Source: Candidatus Calescibacterium sp. (GTDB taxonomy: Bacteria; Calescibacteriota; Calescibacteriia; Calescibacteriales; Calescibacteriaceae). From it: a stretch of 64,000 bases of DNA. Position numbers and translations under genes: made by a program. Positions 27,554-37,529 of this stretch are shown here, one piece after another. The notes below the pieces were generated by a model. The model did no database searches, had not been told where the DNA came from, and was given only the letters and a program-made list of their open reading frames with translations. The DNA is taken from assembly GCA_025060505.1 (NCBI GenBank), contig JANXBU010000009.1, positions 1-64,000 on the forward strand. Direction: 5' to 3'. Each line of letters starts with the position of its first letter. Positions within the stretch are counted from its first letter, which is position 1.

Positions 27554-29473
27554 ATGGATTTGATACTAAAATTCGGGGAGGAATCAAAAATAAAAAATAT
27601 CCCAGAACTTTTCGTAGAGAGAACAAACAGGTCCTATGGCAAATTAGCTTACAGATACAAAGAAGGTGATAACTGGAAAGATGTAACCTGGGGAGAATTC
27701 AAAAAATCTGTTTTTTCTGTTGCCTCATTTCTTCTGAAAAGAGGTGTAAAAAAAGGAGAAAAAATATCTGTTCTATCTGAAACAAAGCCTGCTTGGTGCA
27801 TTGCAGATCTTGCTATATTATCTGTTGGAGGAACAACTGTTGGGCTTTATCCAACTTTATCTCCTTCACAGATTGAATACATAGTGAATCACTCAGATTC
27901 AAGAGCAATCTTTGTAGAAAACAAGGAAAAGCTTGAGAAATTTTTATCTGTAAGGAAAAAAACTGGAGTAAAAGAAATAATCATATTTGAACCTGAAGGT
28001 GCACAAGGCTATATGGCAGAGGATCCAAACATATTCTCTCTTGATCAAATATTGAAGGATGAGAAATTAGATCAAGACTCAGTTGAAAAACGTATATCAG
28101 AAATAACACAAGACGACATCGCTCTTTTAGTTTATACCTCTGGAACGACCGGAAACCCAAAAGCCGCAATGATTTCCCATGGAAACATACTGGCTTTTCT
28201 CTCTTCGTTTGATGATTTTGCCAACATAGGGATTAGCGAAGACGATATAAGTTATCACTTCTTGCCCATGGCTCATGTAGCAGAACACATTGCTGGATTT
28301 TTTGGAAGAATAAACCTTGGATTGGCAGCAGCTTATGCTACAAGCATAAAAGCAGTTGTTGACGAAATAAGAGAAGTAAGACCAACTATCTTTGGAGCAG
28401 TTCCAAGAATCTTTGAGAAAGCTTATGCAAGAATTCAGGAAGAGGTCGCAAAGCAACCACAAAGAAGACAGAAAATCTTCCGATGGGCCGAAAGAGCTGG
28501 AAGAGAATATGTCAAACATCTGAATGAAAGAAAAAGTATACCATTATCTCTGAAAATAAAATATGCACTAGCTTACAATCTTGTTTTAAAGAGAGTCAAG
28601 GATGCATTTGGAGGAAGAATCAAATATTTTATAACAGGTGCTGCACCAATACCCTATGAAATTCTTGAGTTCATGTGGGCCTGTAAACTACAAATCTACG
28701 AAGTCTATGGATTAACTGAAGCTACAGTCATAACTCATGCAAACACTCCGTTTGATTTCAAACTCGGAACAGTCGGAAAACCCATAAAGTGTGTCCAAAG
28801 CAAACTTGCCCAAGACGGAGAGATACTCATAAAAGGTCCAACAGTATTCAAAGGATACTACAAAAACGAAGAAGCAACAAAAGAAGCAATTGATACCGAA
28901 GGATGGCTACATACAGGAGACATAGGAGAAATAGATAAAGACGGATTCCTAAAAATAAAAGATAGAAAAAAACACATCATAATAACATCCGGTGGAAAGA
29001 ACATAACCCCAGCGGAAATAGAAAACAAGCTCAAAGCAATGGATATCATAATATCACAAGTTCATGTTCATGGAGATAGAAGACCTTATATATCAGCAAT
29101 TATAACATTAAACCCATCTGAGGCAATTGAGTTTGCAATAAAAGAAGGAATACTCGATAAAGAAGATGAAATAAAGAAAGCTCGGCAGATTCTTGAAGAG
29201 CTCCAAGAGAAACCATTGGCAAGACCAGAAGGTATAGATGAAATTATGAAAAAAATAACATCCAATCCCAAAGTATACGAAAGAGTGAATAAAGCAGTAG
29301 AGAGAGCAAACTCAGAACTTTCAAGAGTAGAAAACATAAGGAAATTCAGAATTCTTGAAAGAGATTTCTACATAGAAGAAGGAGAAATAACTCCTACTCT
29401 GAAAGTCAGAAGAAAAACTATTGAAGAAAAATATAAACACATCTTCGATGAAATGTATAAAGATACAGATTAA
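27554..29473 (+). CDS. Long-chain acyl-CoA synthetase
   Basis: A 639-residue AMP-forming fatty-acid:CoA ligase of the large FadD15/long-chain type. The P-loop is LVYTSGTTGNPKAAMISHGN (about residues 192-211). YGLTEAT marks the adenylate site, GWLHTGDIGEIDKDG the hinge region, and the C-terminal lid has a TPTLKVRRK lysine. It activates long fatty acids for oxidation or membrane use. The gene is convergent with an acyl-CoA dehydrogenase, a natural next step in beta-oxidation. The start ATG has no SD site. Confidence 0.92.
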   Translation: MDLILKFGEESKIKNIPELFVERTNRSYGKLAYRYKEGDNWKDVTWGEFKKSVFSVASFLLKRGVKKGEKISVLSETKPAWCIADLAILSVGGTTVGLYPTLSPSQIEYIVNHSDSRAIFVENKEKLEKFLSVRKKTGVKEIIIFEPEGAQGYMAEDPNIFSLDQILKDEKLDQDSVEKRISEITQDDIALLVYTSGTTGNPKAAMISHGNILAFLSSFDDFANIGISEDDISYHFLPMAHVAEHIAGFFGRINLGLAAAYATSIKAVVDEIREVRPTIFGAVPRIFEKAYARIQEEVAKQPQRRQKIFRWAERAGREYVKHLNERKSIPLSLKIKYALAYNLVLKRVKDAFGGRIKYFITGAAPIPYEILEFMWACKLQIYEVYGLTEATVITHANTPFDFKLGTVGKPIKCVQSKLAQDGEILIKGPTVFKGYYKNEEATKEAIDTEGWLHTGDIGEIDKDGFLKIKDRKKHIIITSGGKNITPAEIENKLKAMDIIISQVHVHGDRRPYISAIITLNPSEAIEFAIKEGILDKEDEIKKARQILEELQEKPLARPEGIDEIMKKITSNPKVYERVNKAVERANSELSRVENIRKFRILERDFYIEEGEITPTLKVRRKTIEEKYKHIFDEMYKDTD

Positions 29474-29503
29474 AAAAGATACAGATCAAAAATATACAGA
29501 TTA
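29462..29503. repeat. Three short direct repeats between convergent genes
   Basis: GATACAGAT, GATACAGAT and TATACAGAT begin at 29462, 29478 and 29493, each followed by T or C and an A-run. The first overlaps the stop codon of the acyl-CoA synthetase. Spacing is 15-16 bp. Probably slippage-derived; no function is evident. Confidence 0.6.
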
Positions 29504-29505
29504 AA

Positions 29506-30996
29506 TCACAAATAGCTCCACAGATCCGCAATTTTCACAAACAAATCTTCAATATCTTCTTCCTTCTTGTTGTCTGGTAAATCCAAAAACCTTTCAGTAT
29601 AGTCTTCAACTTCTTTGAGCTTCTTTATTTTGAATTCATCTCCTCTGAATTTCTCTTTCAAGAAATCAAATAGCAATTTATGTGAGCTTTTTTTCGCAAT
29701 GGTTTCAAGACCATCTAGCATCTGTCTGTGCGGAGTCCCCTCCCATATAGAAAGGATTATAGATTCTCTGAAAAGCCTTTCCACTGGAAACTCTTCAAGT
29801 ATTCCAAGTCCACCCCAAACTTCCATAGCCCACTTAGATGTCTGTATTGCTACCTCAGCAGTATAGTACTTTGATATATGAGAAAGTATTCTGAAAAGCA
29901 AAAATCTATCAGAAAAAGGTGGAACCTCCTTGAAGACTTCGTTGTAAATCTTGACGGCATCCCATGCCATATTGAAGCACTTGAAGAGCTCTGAAACTCT
30001 CTTTCTGAACTGTTTGAGCATAAGTGGGTGTTCAAAAACATATCTACCAAAAGCAAAACGCTGACTTGCAAACTTGTAAGCTAAGTTCAGTGCTCTTTGT
30101 ATAACAGCAACGCTTCCAAATATGTTTGAGAGACGAGACGAATTCAAAACATCCAGAATCTCATAAATACCCCACTCTTTTTTGCCAAGAAGATACGCTT
30201 CGGTATTTCTGAACTCAACTTCTCCTGTTGGAACTGAGCGAGTTCCTATTTTGTTTTTCAGACGTCTTACAAAATAATTCAGACTTCCATCTCCTTTGAA
30301 CTTTTTGATGACAAAAAGAGCGAGTCCCTTTACATTTCTTTGAGAGTTTTTTGGTCTTGCAGCAACAACTGCAACCTGAGCACCAACATTTGAAGAAAAA
30401 TATTTATCACCATTCAAGATCCATCTTCCATCTCCTACTTCATAAGCTTCTGTCTCAACCGCATATCCAAGATCAGAGCCTCCCTTTATCTCCGTCATCC
30501 ACGTAGCTCCCTGCCAAACATCAGGTCCACAAATCCTCATTTTTGGGATTATCTCATCTTTGAGCGCACTATCTCCATACTTTGATATCGGCAGGGCCGT
30601 AGAAAGCGATACTGTATATGGACACCCAAGCCCAGCATCAAAAAATGTAACAACGTAAAGCATAAGATAAAAAGGAATTACAGAATCATACCGAAAAACC
30701 ATATCTATTATGCCTCTCCTGTATCCCTCATAAAGAAGTTCCCAGTATTCAGATGGATATTGTATTTCATCCACTCTTTTTCCAGTCTCGTCAAACATTT
30801 TCAACCAAGGGGTTCCGTGCCTATCAACAGAGTCAGAATAGAACTGTCCTCTTTCGAAAAACCACTTCTCATATTCTCTGAGAACTGTTTTCAATCCATC
30901 GTACCCAAAACTATCAATATCTATGAACCGCAGAAGAAAATCAACAGGAGATCCACCAAGTATATTTTCAACAGATTTATCAAGTTCAGATCCCAT
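29506..30996 (-). CDS. Acyl-CoA dehydrogenase, AidB-like branch
   Basis: A 496-residue FAD enzyme with an N-terminal extension compared with classical acyl-CoA dehydrogenases. WQGATWMTEIKGGSDLG is the FAD/substrate motif near residue 175, followed by WILNGDKYFSSN. The C-terminal domain has SQRFAFGRYVFEHPL and a glutamate in ILSIWEGTPHRQML where the family's catalytic base lies. The long form and the WEGT block resemble the AidB and ACAD10-like branch, so the substrate may be an unusual acyl-CoA. It has a -10 box seven bases before its ATG and no SD site. Confidence 0.85.
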   Translation of the reverse strand: MGSELDKSVENILGGSPVDFLLRFIDIDSFGYDGLKTVLREYEKWFFERGQFYSDSVDRHGTPWLKMFDETGKRVDEIQYPSEYWELLYEGYRRGIIDMVFRYDSVIPFYLMLYVVTFFDAGLGCPYTVSLSTALPISKYGDSALKDEIIPKMRICGPDVWQGATWMTEIKGGSDLGYAVETEAYEVGDGRWILNGDKYFSSNVGAQVAVVAARPKNSQRNVKGLALFVIKKFKGDGSLNYFVRRLKNKIGTRSVPTGEVEFRNTEAYLLGKKEWGIYEILDVLNSSRLSNIFGSVAVIQRALNLAYKFASQRFAFGRYVFEHPLMLKQFRKRVSELFKCFNMAWDAVKIYNEVFKEVPPFSDRFLLFRILSHISKYYTAEVAIQTSKWAMEVWGGLGILEEFPVERLFRESIILSIWEGTPHRQMLDGLETIAKKSSHKLLFDFLKEKFRGDEFKIKKLKEVEDYTERFLDLPDNKKEEDIEDLFVKIADLWSYL

Positions 30997-31003
30997 GTCT
31001 TGA

Positions 31004-31009
31004 ATTTTA
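31004..31009 (-). promoter_or_regulatory. -10 box with leaderless geometry
   Basis: On the minus strand TAAAAT ends seven bases before the acyl-CoA dehydrogenase ATG at 30996. Confidence 0.4.
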
Positions 31010-31123
31010 TCTTATAGCACACATCTTTTGTTTTTTTACAAAAGAATTCTTGTGAAAAAATGAGTAATTATAAAAAATTTCATAAAAACTATATATTCAC
31101 ACTTAACACTTTTTTTGCAAAAC

Positions 31124-31129
31124 TATATT
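31124..31129 (+). promoter_or_regulatory. -10 box with leaderless geometry
   Basis: TATATT ends seven bases before the ATG at 31137. It supports that codon as the start of the GH38-type lipoprotein, although ATG 31158 would also give a good signal peptide. Confidence 0.45.
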
Positions 31130-31136
31130 TTAAAGT

Positions 31137-33473
31137 ATGAGGCCACATTTTAAAAATATGAAATATAAGTTCCTATATCTTGTATCTTTTTTAGTGATTC
31201 TCTCTTGGTGCAAAGATCAAAAGAAAGAAGAAATAAAAACAGGTGTTCAATTTCCTCCTGATGCCCAGTATGTTGTAATATTTGGCCAATCAAGTCACCT
31301 TGACATATCTTGGTTTTACACATCAGAGGAGTATTATGAAAAGCTTGTAAGAAAAATCTTCATAAAAACAGTCGAGTTTCTCAAACAGGACGCAATACAT
31401 ACATCATTTTTCGCTGAAGCTTTTTGGATTGACAAATTCTTAAATGAAAACTTACCAGAGAAAGATGATTTCTTGAAATTCATAAAAGAAGGTAGAATAA
31501 AAATAGAAGGAGGAGGAGTCGGAACAGATGATCAGCTGGTTGTTCCAACAGAAGGAATAATAAGAAACTACATCACAGGACGAAAAAGAATGAATCAAAT
31601 AGGTATCCAAACTACACAGAACGCCTGGGTCCCCGATTCCTTTGGATTTCCGCCTTCAACGCCTGATTTATATAAAATCATGGGTTTTGACTCAATAGGA
31701 ATCGCAAGAGTCAATGGATTTTCTGCTCCAACGTCTGTGTATTATCTCAAACCACTGATTGATGGATCTTTTGAAATACCAAAAAACATGGTGAATAAAG
31801 ATTCAGGTGGATGGGAACTTATTGAAAAAGGTCAGCTTTTCATATGGAAAGGATTATATGGAACCGAGATAATCGTATACTGGATGCCCTTCCTTTACGG
31901 AATAGGCTCATCTTTGTTTTGCAAATCTGGTCTCGCTCCAAATGTTTACCTCAATCCAGATATTGAATGTCTGGGTGAAGAAGATAAAGCAAATGAAGAG
32001 GAGTTCTCTCAAAAACTCCAAACATATCTTTCAAAAATCAAACCTAACTCCAAATTTGTTTTTGTGCCTCTCGGATGGGATTTCGAAAAACCTCAGTTCA
32101 ATCTCGGGAAATACATAAGATACTGGAATGAAAAATACTATCCTCAGAAAAAAATTTATCTCACATCTGCAAGCTTTTCAGATTACATCGAGCTCGTTAA
32201 GAAAGAACAATTACCCGTGTTTTCTGGAAATCTCGCTCCATACTGGACAGGATATTTTGGCTCGCACGCAAACATAAAAAAATTTATCTTTGAGAAAACT
32301 TACAGATTACTTTCAATTGAGACCATATCAAGCATAAGCAAAATAGCAGGAATAGACATTGATCTGAAGCAATTAGAGCAAAAACTAAGCGAGATATGGT
32401 GGTACATGGGAATGATGACAAATCACGACACAGGAGCAGGAACACTGTACAAGAAAACTTATCAGAACGAAACAGTAAAACTTATGGAAATAATATCCAA
32501 AAAAATAGAAGATCTGGAAAAAGAAGTTTTTGGCAAAATCGCGCAAAACACACAACAGGGAAAATACATAATATTCAATCCTCTGAGTTTCAAGAGAAAA
32601 GAAATTCCAGCTTTCGGATTCAAGATAGCAGATAAGCCACCGGAATACAAAATATCTCCTTGTTCAACAACAGAAGCAGCTGGACTAAAAATTTCCACAG
32701 TTCTTTGGCAAGACGATGGTGGATCCTGGAGAATCGGTTCCGAAACTCCACCTGGAAAATTTCAGGAAACAGAACTCAAAGTTCCTACACAAGCAAAATG
32801 CGAACTCATAGATGACAAGACAAACATATCTATTAAAGCTGAATCAATACCTCTTGGACACTCTCTGACAGTGAGAATATCTTTTCCTTCAAAGATCACC
32901 AGAATAAAGGTTGAACAACATCTGGATCTTATAGAGTTTGAAAACAGGTACCTTGTTTACACACCAACATTTATACCATATCTCACTTTCTTCAAAGTTT
33001 ATACCGAAGATGGTAAAAGCTATACCTTCTCCACAAAGGGAGCAAAAGGAGTTGCAAAAACATCTGAAAACTCGGTAGACGCTTTTATTGGAAGAAACGT
33101 TCGCTTCGAAAAACACGATATTCTCGGTCCGATTGGAGACATGAGCGAAGATGGTCCATTTGAAATCGAAATACAGATAACACAAGACACAGATGAACTC
33201 AGTTCATTTTTTTCATCCTACTCATTCCATTTTCCACTGATAGCTATTGAAGGTAAAAGCGAAAAAACAAACTTTCAACCTGAACTCTCTGTTATGAATA
33301 TAAGCGATAACCTTGGAATACTTTTTTCATCAATAGGAGTGAATCACATAAGAACTGTTCTCCCGTCAAAGACAATAAAATTCCAGAGTAATATCTTCAA
33401 GTCATCAAATCCTATCTCTCCTTTGACACTGAAAACTTCGGAGCTTTCAAACACATTTGAGCTCATAAAGTAG
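31137..33473 (+). CDS. Lipoprotein with glycoside hydrolase family 38-type catalytic domain
   Basis: A 778-residue protein with a lipobox signal ending at LSWC (C25). The catalytic domain keeps GH38 marks: SSHLDISW with zinc ligands H54 and D56, NAWVPDSFGFPPSTPDLYKIMGFDSIGIAR with the nucleophile D167, and TNHDTGAGTLYKKTYQ further on. The C-terminal 350 residues are beta-rich, as in alpha-mannosidases. GH38 enzymes are usually cytoplasmic in bacteria, so a lipid anchor that places one in the periplasm or on the surface is uncommon. It may trim mannose-containing glycans for uptake or remodel cell-surface glycans. The substrate is unproven and no sugar transporter is adjacent. Confidence 0.82.
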   Translation: MRPHFKNMKYKFLYLVSFLVILSWCKDQKKEEIKTGVQFPPDAQYVVIFGQSSHLDISWFYTSEEYYEKLVRKIFIKTVEFLKQDAIHTSFFAEAFWIDKFLNENLPEKDDFLKFIKEGRIKIEGGGVGTDDQLVVPTEGIIRNYITGRKRMNQIGIQTTQNAWVPDSFGFPPSTPDLYKIMGFDSIGIARVNGFSAPTSVYYLKPLIDGSFEIPKNMVNKDSGGWELIEKGQLFIWKGLYGTEIIVYWMPFLYGIGSSLFCKSGLAPNVYLNPDIECLGEEDKANEEEFSQKLQTYLSKIKPNSKFVFVPLGWDFEKPQFNLGKYIRYWNEKYYPQKKIYLTSASFSDYIELVKKEQLPVFSGNLAPYWTGYFGSHANIKKFIFEKTYRLLSIETISSISKIAGIDIDLKQLEQKLSEIWWYMGMMTNHDTGAGTLYKKTYQNETVKLMEIISKKIEDLEKEVFGKIAQNTQQGKYIIFNPLSFKRKEIPAFGFKIADKPPEYKISPCSTTEAAGLKISTVLWQDDGGSWRIGSETPPGKFQETELKVPTQAKCELIDDKTNISIKAESIPLGHSLTVRISFPSKITRIKVEQHLDLIEFENRYLVYTPTFIPYLTFFKVYTEDGKSYTFSTKGAKGVAKTSENSVDAFIGRNVRFEKHDILGPIGDMSEDGPFEIEIQITQDTDELSSFFSSYSFHFPLIAIEGKSEKTNFQPELSVMNISDNLGILFSSIGVNHIRTVLPSKTIKFQSNIFKSSNPISPLTLKTSELSNTFELIK

Positions 33474-33724
33474 TGAATATTAAGTAATGAATATTTAGAT
33501 TTGCTCTAAATCATCCTTCTTTCACATATCTAGAATAATCAAACAAAAAATACAATCATACAGAAACATCTGATAAAGCAGAGCCAAGCACACAATCAAA
33601 TTCAAAGAAAACAGTAATCTTCAAGGTAATCAATTCGGGATATCTGACTCAGAACAGATATAAAGAACAATCAACCTACTGAAATTAAAAGAAATTGATT
33701 CAAAAATAACTAATATGAAAGACT

Positions 33725-35461
33725 ATGAGCGAGATTCATTTTCTTTTGGACTTTTTAAAACACCTTCTCAGACAAAAGAGTTTGCTTGTTTTAGCTATTC
33801 TGTTCATAGGAATCGATGTAGGGTCGGAACTTCTCATTCCGATAATACTCAAAGATTTTCTTGACTCTCCGGAGAAAAATCTACTGAGCTTTTCTCTTGT
33901 TCTCATAGGTGTAATATCTACCAATGCCGCTTCAAGATACTTTTCAATATACCTTACAAACAAGGTCGGGCAGAACATACTACATAGCATAAGAAATAAT
34001 CTGTTCTCTCATATCACAAAACTGAAAATGAGATTTTTTGATAAGAATCAATCAGGAAAGCTTGTTATAAGAGTCATAAACGATGTGGAAAATCTCAATG
34101 AACTTTTTGTATCTGGTCTTATTACATTCGTTGCAGATATACTGATAATCTTTGGTATCATCACAATTATGTTCATTTTGAACTTCAAATTAGCTCTCGT
34201 TTCTTTGGCGGTCTTCCCATTTATGATATACACCATTGTAGTCTTCAGAAAGAAAGCCTCTGAGATATATCTTTCAATCAGAAAAAAAATATCAGAGCTC
34301 AATTCATTTACAGCCGAAGCCATAACTGGAATAAAAACGGTCAAGATAATCCCTGGATACATATTCTCAAGCAGAAAATTCAGAAAACTCAATGAAGATT
34401 ACTCAAATGAAGTAAATCGTTCAATAATACTCTATTCGTTTTTCTTTTCATCAATTATATTCTTCTCATCGCTTTCACTTGCAGGAGTTTTCCTATACGG
34501 TGGTATAAAAATACTCCTTGAAGAGCTCACGTTCGGAACTTTCATAGCTTTCTGGTATGCTGTCAACAAGCTCTATGATCCTGTTTGGGATTTCAGCGAA
34601 AAATATAATATATTCCAAGTAGCAGTCGCATCAGCAAAGAGAATGAAAGAAATATTGAACGAACCAGAAGAAACAGCAAACGAAGAAATTCAACCAGCAG
34701 AATACGAAAAAACCAATGGAAGATCCAACAACGGAAAATTCAGTATTTCAATAACTACACCTCAGTACAACGAAATGAACTGGAAAATAGAGTTCTCAGA
34801 TGTACATTTTTCCTACGATGGAAATAAAGAAGTTCTAAAAGGAGTCAGCTTCACCTTGGAACCTCGTGAAAAAGTATCAATAGTCGGAGTGACGGGAGCT
34901 GGCAAAACAACAATAGCTAATCTGCTGACAAGAATGTATGAACCTCAGAAAGGCAAAATACTTCTGGACGGCAAAGACATAAGAGAATATCCGCTAAACT
35001 TCATAAGAAAAAACATATGCTTTGTTCATCAAGATATATTCATTCTGTCGGGAACGGTACTAGAAAACATAACATTTGGTCAATATGATGAGAACAAGAT
35101 AGACAAAATAGTCAAAATAATGAAAGCAGCTGAAATAAACATTCCTCTTTCAAGAGAAATCTCAGAAGACGGCGTCGGACTATCATCTGGTGAAAAACAA
35201 ATAATATCTATACTGAGAGCAATATACCGCGATCCGAGAGTCATAATATTTGATGAAGCCACAGCATTTGTTGACATTGAAACCGAGCGGAAAATTTCCT
35301 ATATACTTGAAAACATCCTCAAAGACAAAACTATAATAAAAATAGCCCACAGAATATCAACAGCACTGGAATCAGATAAGATAATTCTTATAAAGGATGG
35401 AAAAGCTCATGTTTTCAAAAAACTCAAAAGAAAAGAACTGATAAATATCCTTGGTATATAA
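33725..35461 (+). CDS. ABC exporter, fused permease and ATPase
   Basis: A 578-residue half-transporter. Six membrane helices (about 15-310) precede an ATPase with Walker A GVTGAGKTT, a Q-loop at FVHQDIF, Walker B VIIFDEATAF and the H-loop IAHRIST. The ABC signature reads LSSGEKQ instead of LSGGQ, a changed second glycine and last position. It belongs to the MsbA/multidrug/lipid exporter branch; in a cell with LPS genes a lipid flippase role is possible but unproven. Its last ten bases overlap the upstream frame of the AMP-binding gene. Confidence 0.88.
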   Translation: MSEIHFLLDFLKHLLRQKSLLVLAILFIGIDVGSELLIPIILKDFLDSPEKNLLSFSLVLIGVISTNAASRYFSIYLTNKVGQNILHSIRNNLFSHITKLKMRFFDKNQSGKLVIRVINDVENLNELFVSGLITFVADILIIFGIITIMFILNFKLALVSLAVFPFMIYTIVVFRKKASEIYLSIRKKISELNSFTAEAITGIKTVKIIPGYIFSSRKFRKLNEDYSNEVNRSIILYSFFFSSIIFFSSLSLAGVFLYGGIKILLEELTFGTFIAFWYAVNKLYDPVWDFSEKYNIFQVAVASAKRMKEILNEPEETANEEIQPAEYEKTNGRSNNGKFSISITTPQYNEMNWKIEFSDVHFSYDGNKEVLKGVSFTLEPREKVSIVGVTGAGKTTIANLLTRMYEPQKGKILLDGKDIREYPLNFIRKNICFVHQDIFILSGTVLENITFGQYDENKIDKIVKIMKAAEINIPLSREISEDGVGLSSGEKQIISILRAIYRDPRVIIFDEATAFVDIETERKISYILENILKDKTIIKIAHRISTALESDKIILIKDGKAHVFKKLKRKELINILGI

Positions 35462-35462
35462 T
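35457..35462 (+). promoter_or_regulatory. Consensus -10 box with leaderless geometry
   Basis: A perfect TATAAT ends six bases before the ATG at 35469 and overlaps the last codons of the ABC exporter gene. The downstream synthetase can therefore be transcribed on its own and leaderless. Confidence 0.5.
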
Positions 35463-35468
35463 ACAACT

Positions 35469-36926
35469 ATGGCATGGGAAATTCCGTTTCAGTTCAATAT
35501 GGGACAAGCTATGCTCTCTTCTCCAGATGAAGATGGTTTAGCTTTTATATACTATGATGGCAAGGAAAAGCTTGAATTCACATATCATCAAACAAAAATA
35601 ATATCAAGAAAGATAGGTGGTTTCATAAAAAGCAAGGTTGAAAAAACCCAGTCAATAGTCGCTCTGATAAGCGAACCCATTCCTGAACTTCTTTTCACTC
35701 ACATTGGAGTTTATCTCAGCGGGAACATCTCAATGCCAATATCTCCCGTTCTCGGTGACGAGCTTCTGAGAAAAAGGATGGTGAAAGCTAGGCCAAAAAT
35801 AATTTTCTGTAGTAAAAGCAACTTTGAAAGGTTACAAGATATCGCAAAAGAGATAGAATCAGAAATCTACACCATAGAAGATATCAAGAACACAGTAGTC
35901 TCAGCAAAAGAAATAGAATCAGCAACCACATATCCAGAAACTCCGGCTATAATACTCTTTACATCTGGAAGTGAAAAAGAACCAAAGGGAGTAATTCACG
36001 GACACAAGATACTTCTTGCAAGAAGTGTGATATTCAAGTATATGGTTCAGGAAATAAACGGACTTATATGGGATATTGCAGACTGGGGCTGGATGGCCGG
36101 GATGTTCTATGGACCATTTCCAGCAATGTATCTCAAGAAACCATTTTTGATTTACCGAATGAAAAAGTTTGACCCAGATGAAGCGCTACACATAATAAAG
36201 AAATTCAACATCAAGATTGTGTTTATGCCACCGACTGCTCTGAGGATAATCCAGAAGGAAAGCAACAAACAAAGATTTGATTACCAAATAGAATCACTTC
36301 TGACCGCTGGAGAGTATGTTGGAGAAGGTTTGTTCGAATGGAGCAAATCTTTCTTCGGAATAGAACCAACCGAATTTTATAGTCAAACCGAAGGAGGACC
36401 AATTATAGCCAATTCACCAAAACTATTCAGACCAAAGCCCGCCTCAATGGGAAAGACAATACCTGGAGTGGCGGTAAAGCTCGTGGATGAAAAAGGAAAT
36501 GAAATAAACAAACCTGGAGAAATAGGAGATATATGCATCAGCATATCTTCTCCTATATCTATGCTTGGATATTTCGGAGAAGATCTCAAAACAGAATTCG
36601 GATGGTTCAAAACCGGAGACACAGCTTACTTTGATGATCAAGGATATTTTTTCTACAAAGGTAGAAAAGATAAAATCATAAAGACCTCCGGATACCGTAT
36701 ATCACCAGAAGAAGTAGAAGATGTAGTGCGTAGATATGCTGGAACAGAATGTGTCGTTATTCCAGAACAAGATGAAACCAGACAATATATCCTGAAAATA
36801 CTTACAAAAGATGAAAACGAAAAGATAGCTATGGTGGTCAGAAAATACATAGGCCCACATATAAAGTTCAGTATTGAGAAAGTCGATGAATTTCCAAAAA
36901 CTATTACAGGAAAGATCAGAAGATGA
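35469..36926 (+). CDS. AMP-forming acyl-CoA synthetase, short/medium-chain type
   Basis: A 485-residue ligase related to acetyl- and medium-chain acyl-CoA synthetases. Motifs are LFTSGSEKEPKGVIHGHK (P-loop), FYSQTEGGPI (adenylate site), WFKTGDTAYFDDQGYFFYKGRKDKIIKTSGYR (hinge) and the catalytic lysine in FPKTITGKIRR at the very end. The substrate is probably a short or medium carboxylic acid. Start 35469 is preferred to 35451 because of the precisely placed TATAAT box and because the six extra residues would overlap the exporter gene. Confidence 0.88.
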   Translation: MAWEIPFQFNMGQAMLSSPDEDGLAFIYYDGKEKLEFTYHQTKIISRKIGGFIKSKVEKTQSIVALISEPIPELLFTHIGVYLSGNISMPISPVLGDELLRKRMVKARPKIIFCSKSNFERLQDIAKEIESEIYTIEDIKNTVVSAKEIESATTYPETPAIILFTSGSEKEPKGVIHGHKILLARSVIFKYMVQEINGLIWDIADWGWMAGMFYGPFPAMYLKKPFLIYRMKKFDPDEALHIIKKFNIKIVFMPPTALRIIQKESNKQRFDYQIESLLTAGEYVGEGLFEWSKSFFGIEPTEFYSQTEGGPIIANSPKLFRPKPASMGKTIPGVAVKLVDEKGNEINKPGEIGDICISISSPISMLGYFGEDLKTEFGWFKTGDTAYFDDQGYFFYKGRKDKIIKTSGYRISPEEVEDVVRRYAGTECVVIPEQDETRQYILKILTKDENEKIAMVVRKYIGPHIKFSIEKVDEFPKTITGKIRR

Positions 36927-37102
36927 AAATAGTAAGAAAAAAATAAAAAATCAAGAAAAAACAGACGATCTCAGTATATACGATTCACCAGATTGCTCAA
37001 GAAAAGTTCAAAATTTAATATACTCTATTGAATTGACTAAGGTAAAGCACTCAGAAATACGGAAAAACACAGCGGCTCTGTAATGGTTCAGGAGGTAGAT
37101 TT

Positions 37103-37150
37103 ATGGAACTCAGAGCAAAAGCTATTTTGAAAGCTGGTATCCTTCTTTAG
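37103..37150 (+). other. SD-led 15-codon mini-ORF
   Basis: A perfect AGGAGGT (37090-37096) sits six bases before an ATG that opens a frame of only 15 codons (MELRAKAILKAGILL) before TAG. It runs into the 3' end of the opposite-strand rhodanese gene. As strong SD sites are scarce in this window, it may be the stub of a gene cut by a rearrangement, or a leader peptide. Confidence 0.35.
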
Positions 37151-37529
37151 TCCAATCTTTAACTCCGCCAGCATTCAGAACATTTTTGTAGCCCATTTTA
37201 AGAAGCGTACTTTTTGCTATGTCTGACCTTCTTCCGGATCTACAATAGAGTATGATTGTTGTGTTTTTATCATTGACACCCATCTGCGGGAGTTTGTCTA
37301 TCTGATCATGCGGAATATTCATATCTGTGCCCGGAATGTATCCTTCCTTATGTTCTTCACTAGTTCTTACATCAATAAGAACAAACGATTTCTTACCCTC
37401 TTTTCTCTCTTGAAGAAGCTTATTAAGTTCCTTGGCATGTATATCATGAGCTACAGCTCTTGATGGGAAGAAAATGAATATGCCAAAAGCCAAAATACCC
37501 AAAAAGCCAAAAAGTAATATGCTTTTCAT
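37122..37529 (-). CDS. Exported rhodanese-like protein
   Basis: A 135-residue single rhodanese domain behind an N-terminal signal or anchor helix (about residues 1-27, ending SRAVAHD). LIDVRTSEEHKEGYIPGT is the CH2A-type motif and YCRSGRRS the active-site loop with C96. The six-residue loop is typical of sulfur-transfer rhodaneses. It should work in the periplasm or be anchored facing it. It is divergent from the alanine racemase gene with 167 bases between. Confidence 0.85.
   Translation of the reverse strand: MKSILLFGFLGILAFGIFIFFPSRAVAHDIHAKELNKLLQERKEGKKSFVLIDVRTSEEHKEGYIPGTDMNIPHDQIDKLPQMGVNDKNTTIILYCRSGRRSDIAKSTLLKMGYKNVLNAGGVKDWTKEGYQLSK

Noticed and set aside
36874-37083. 69-codon plus-strand frame after the acyl-CoA synthetase
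   Set aside because: Its first part is an out-of-frame reading of the synthetase 3' end and the rest has no motif or ribosome site.
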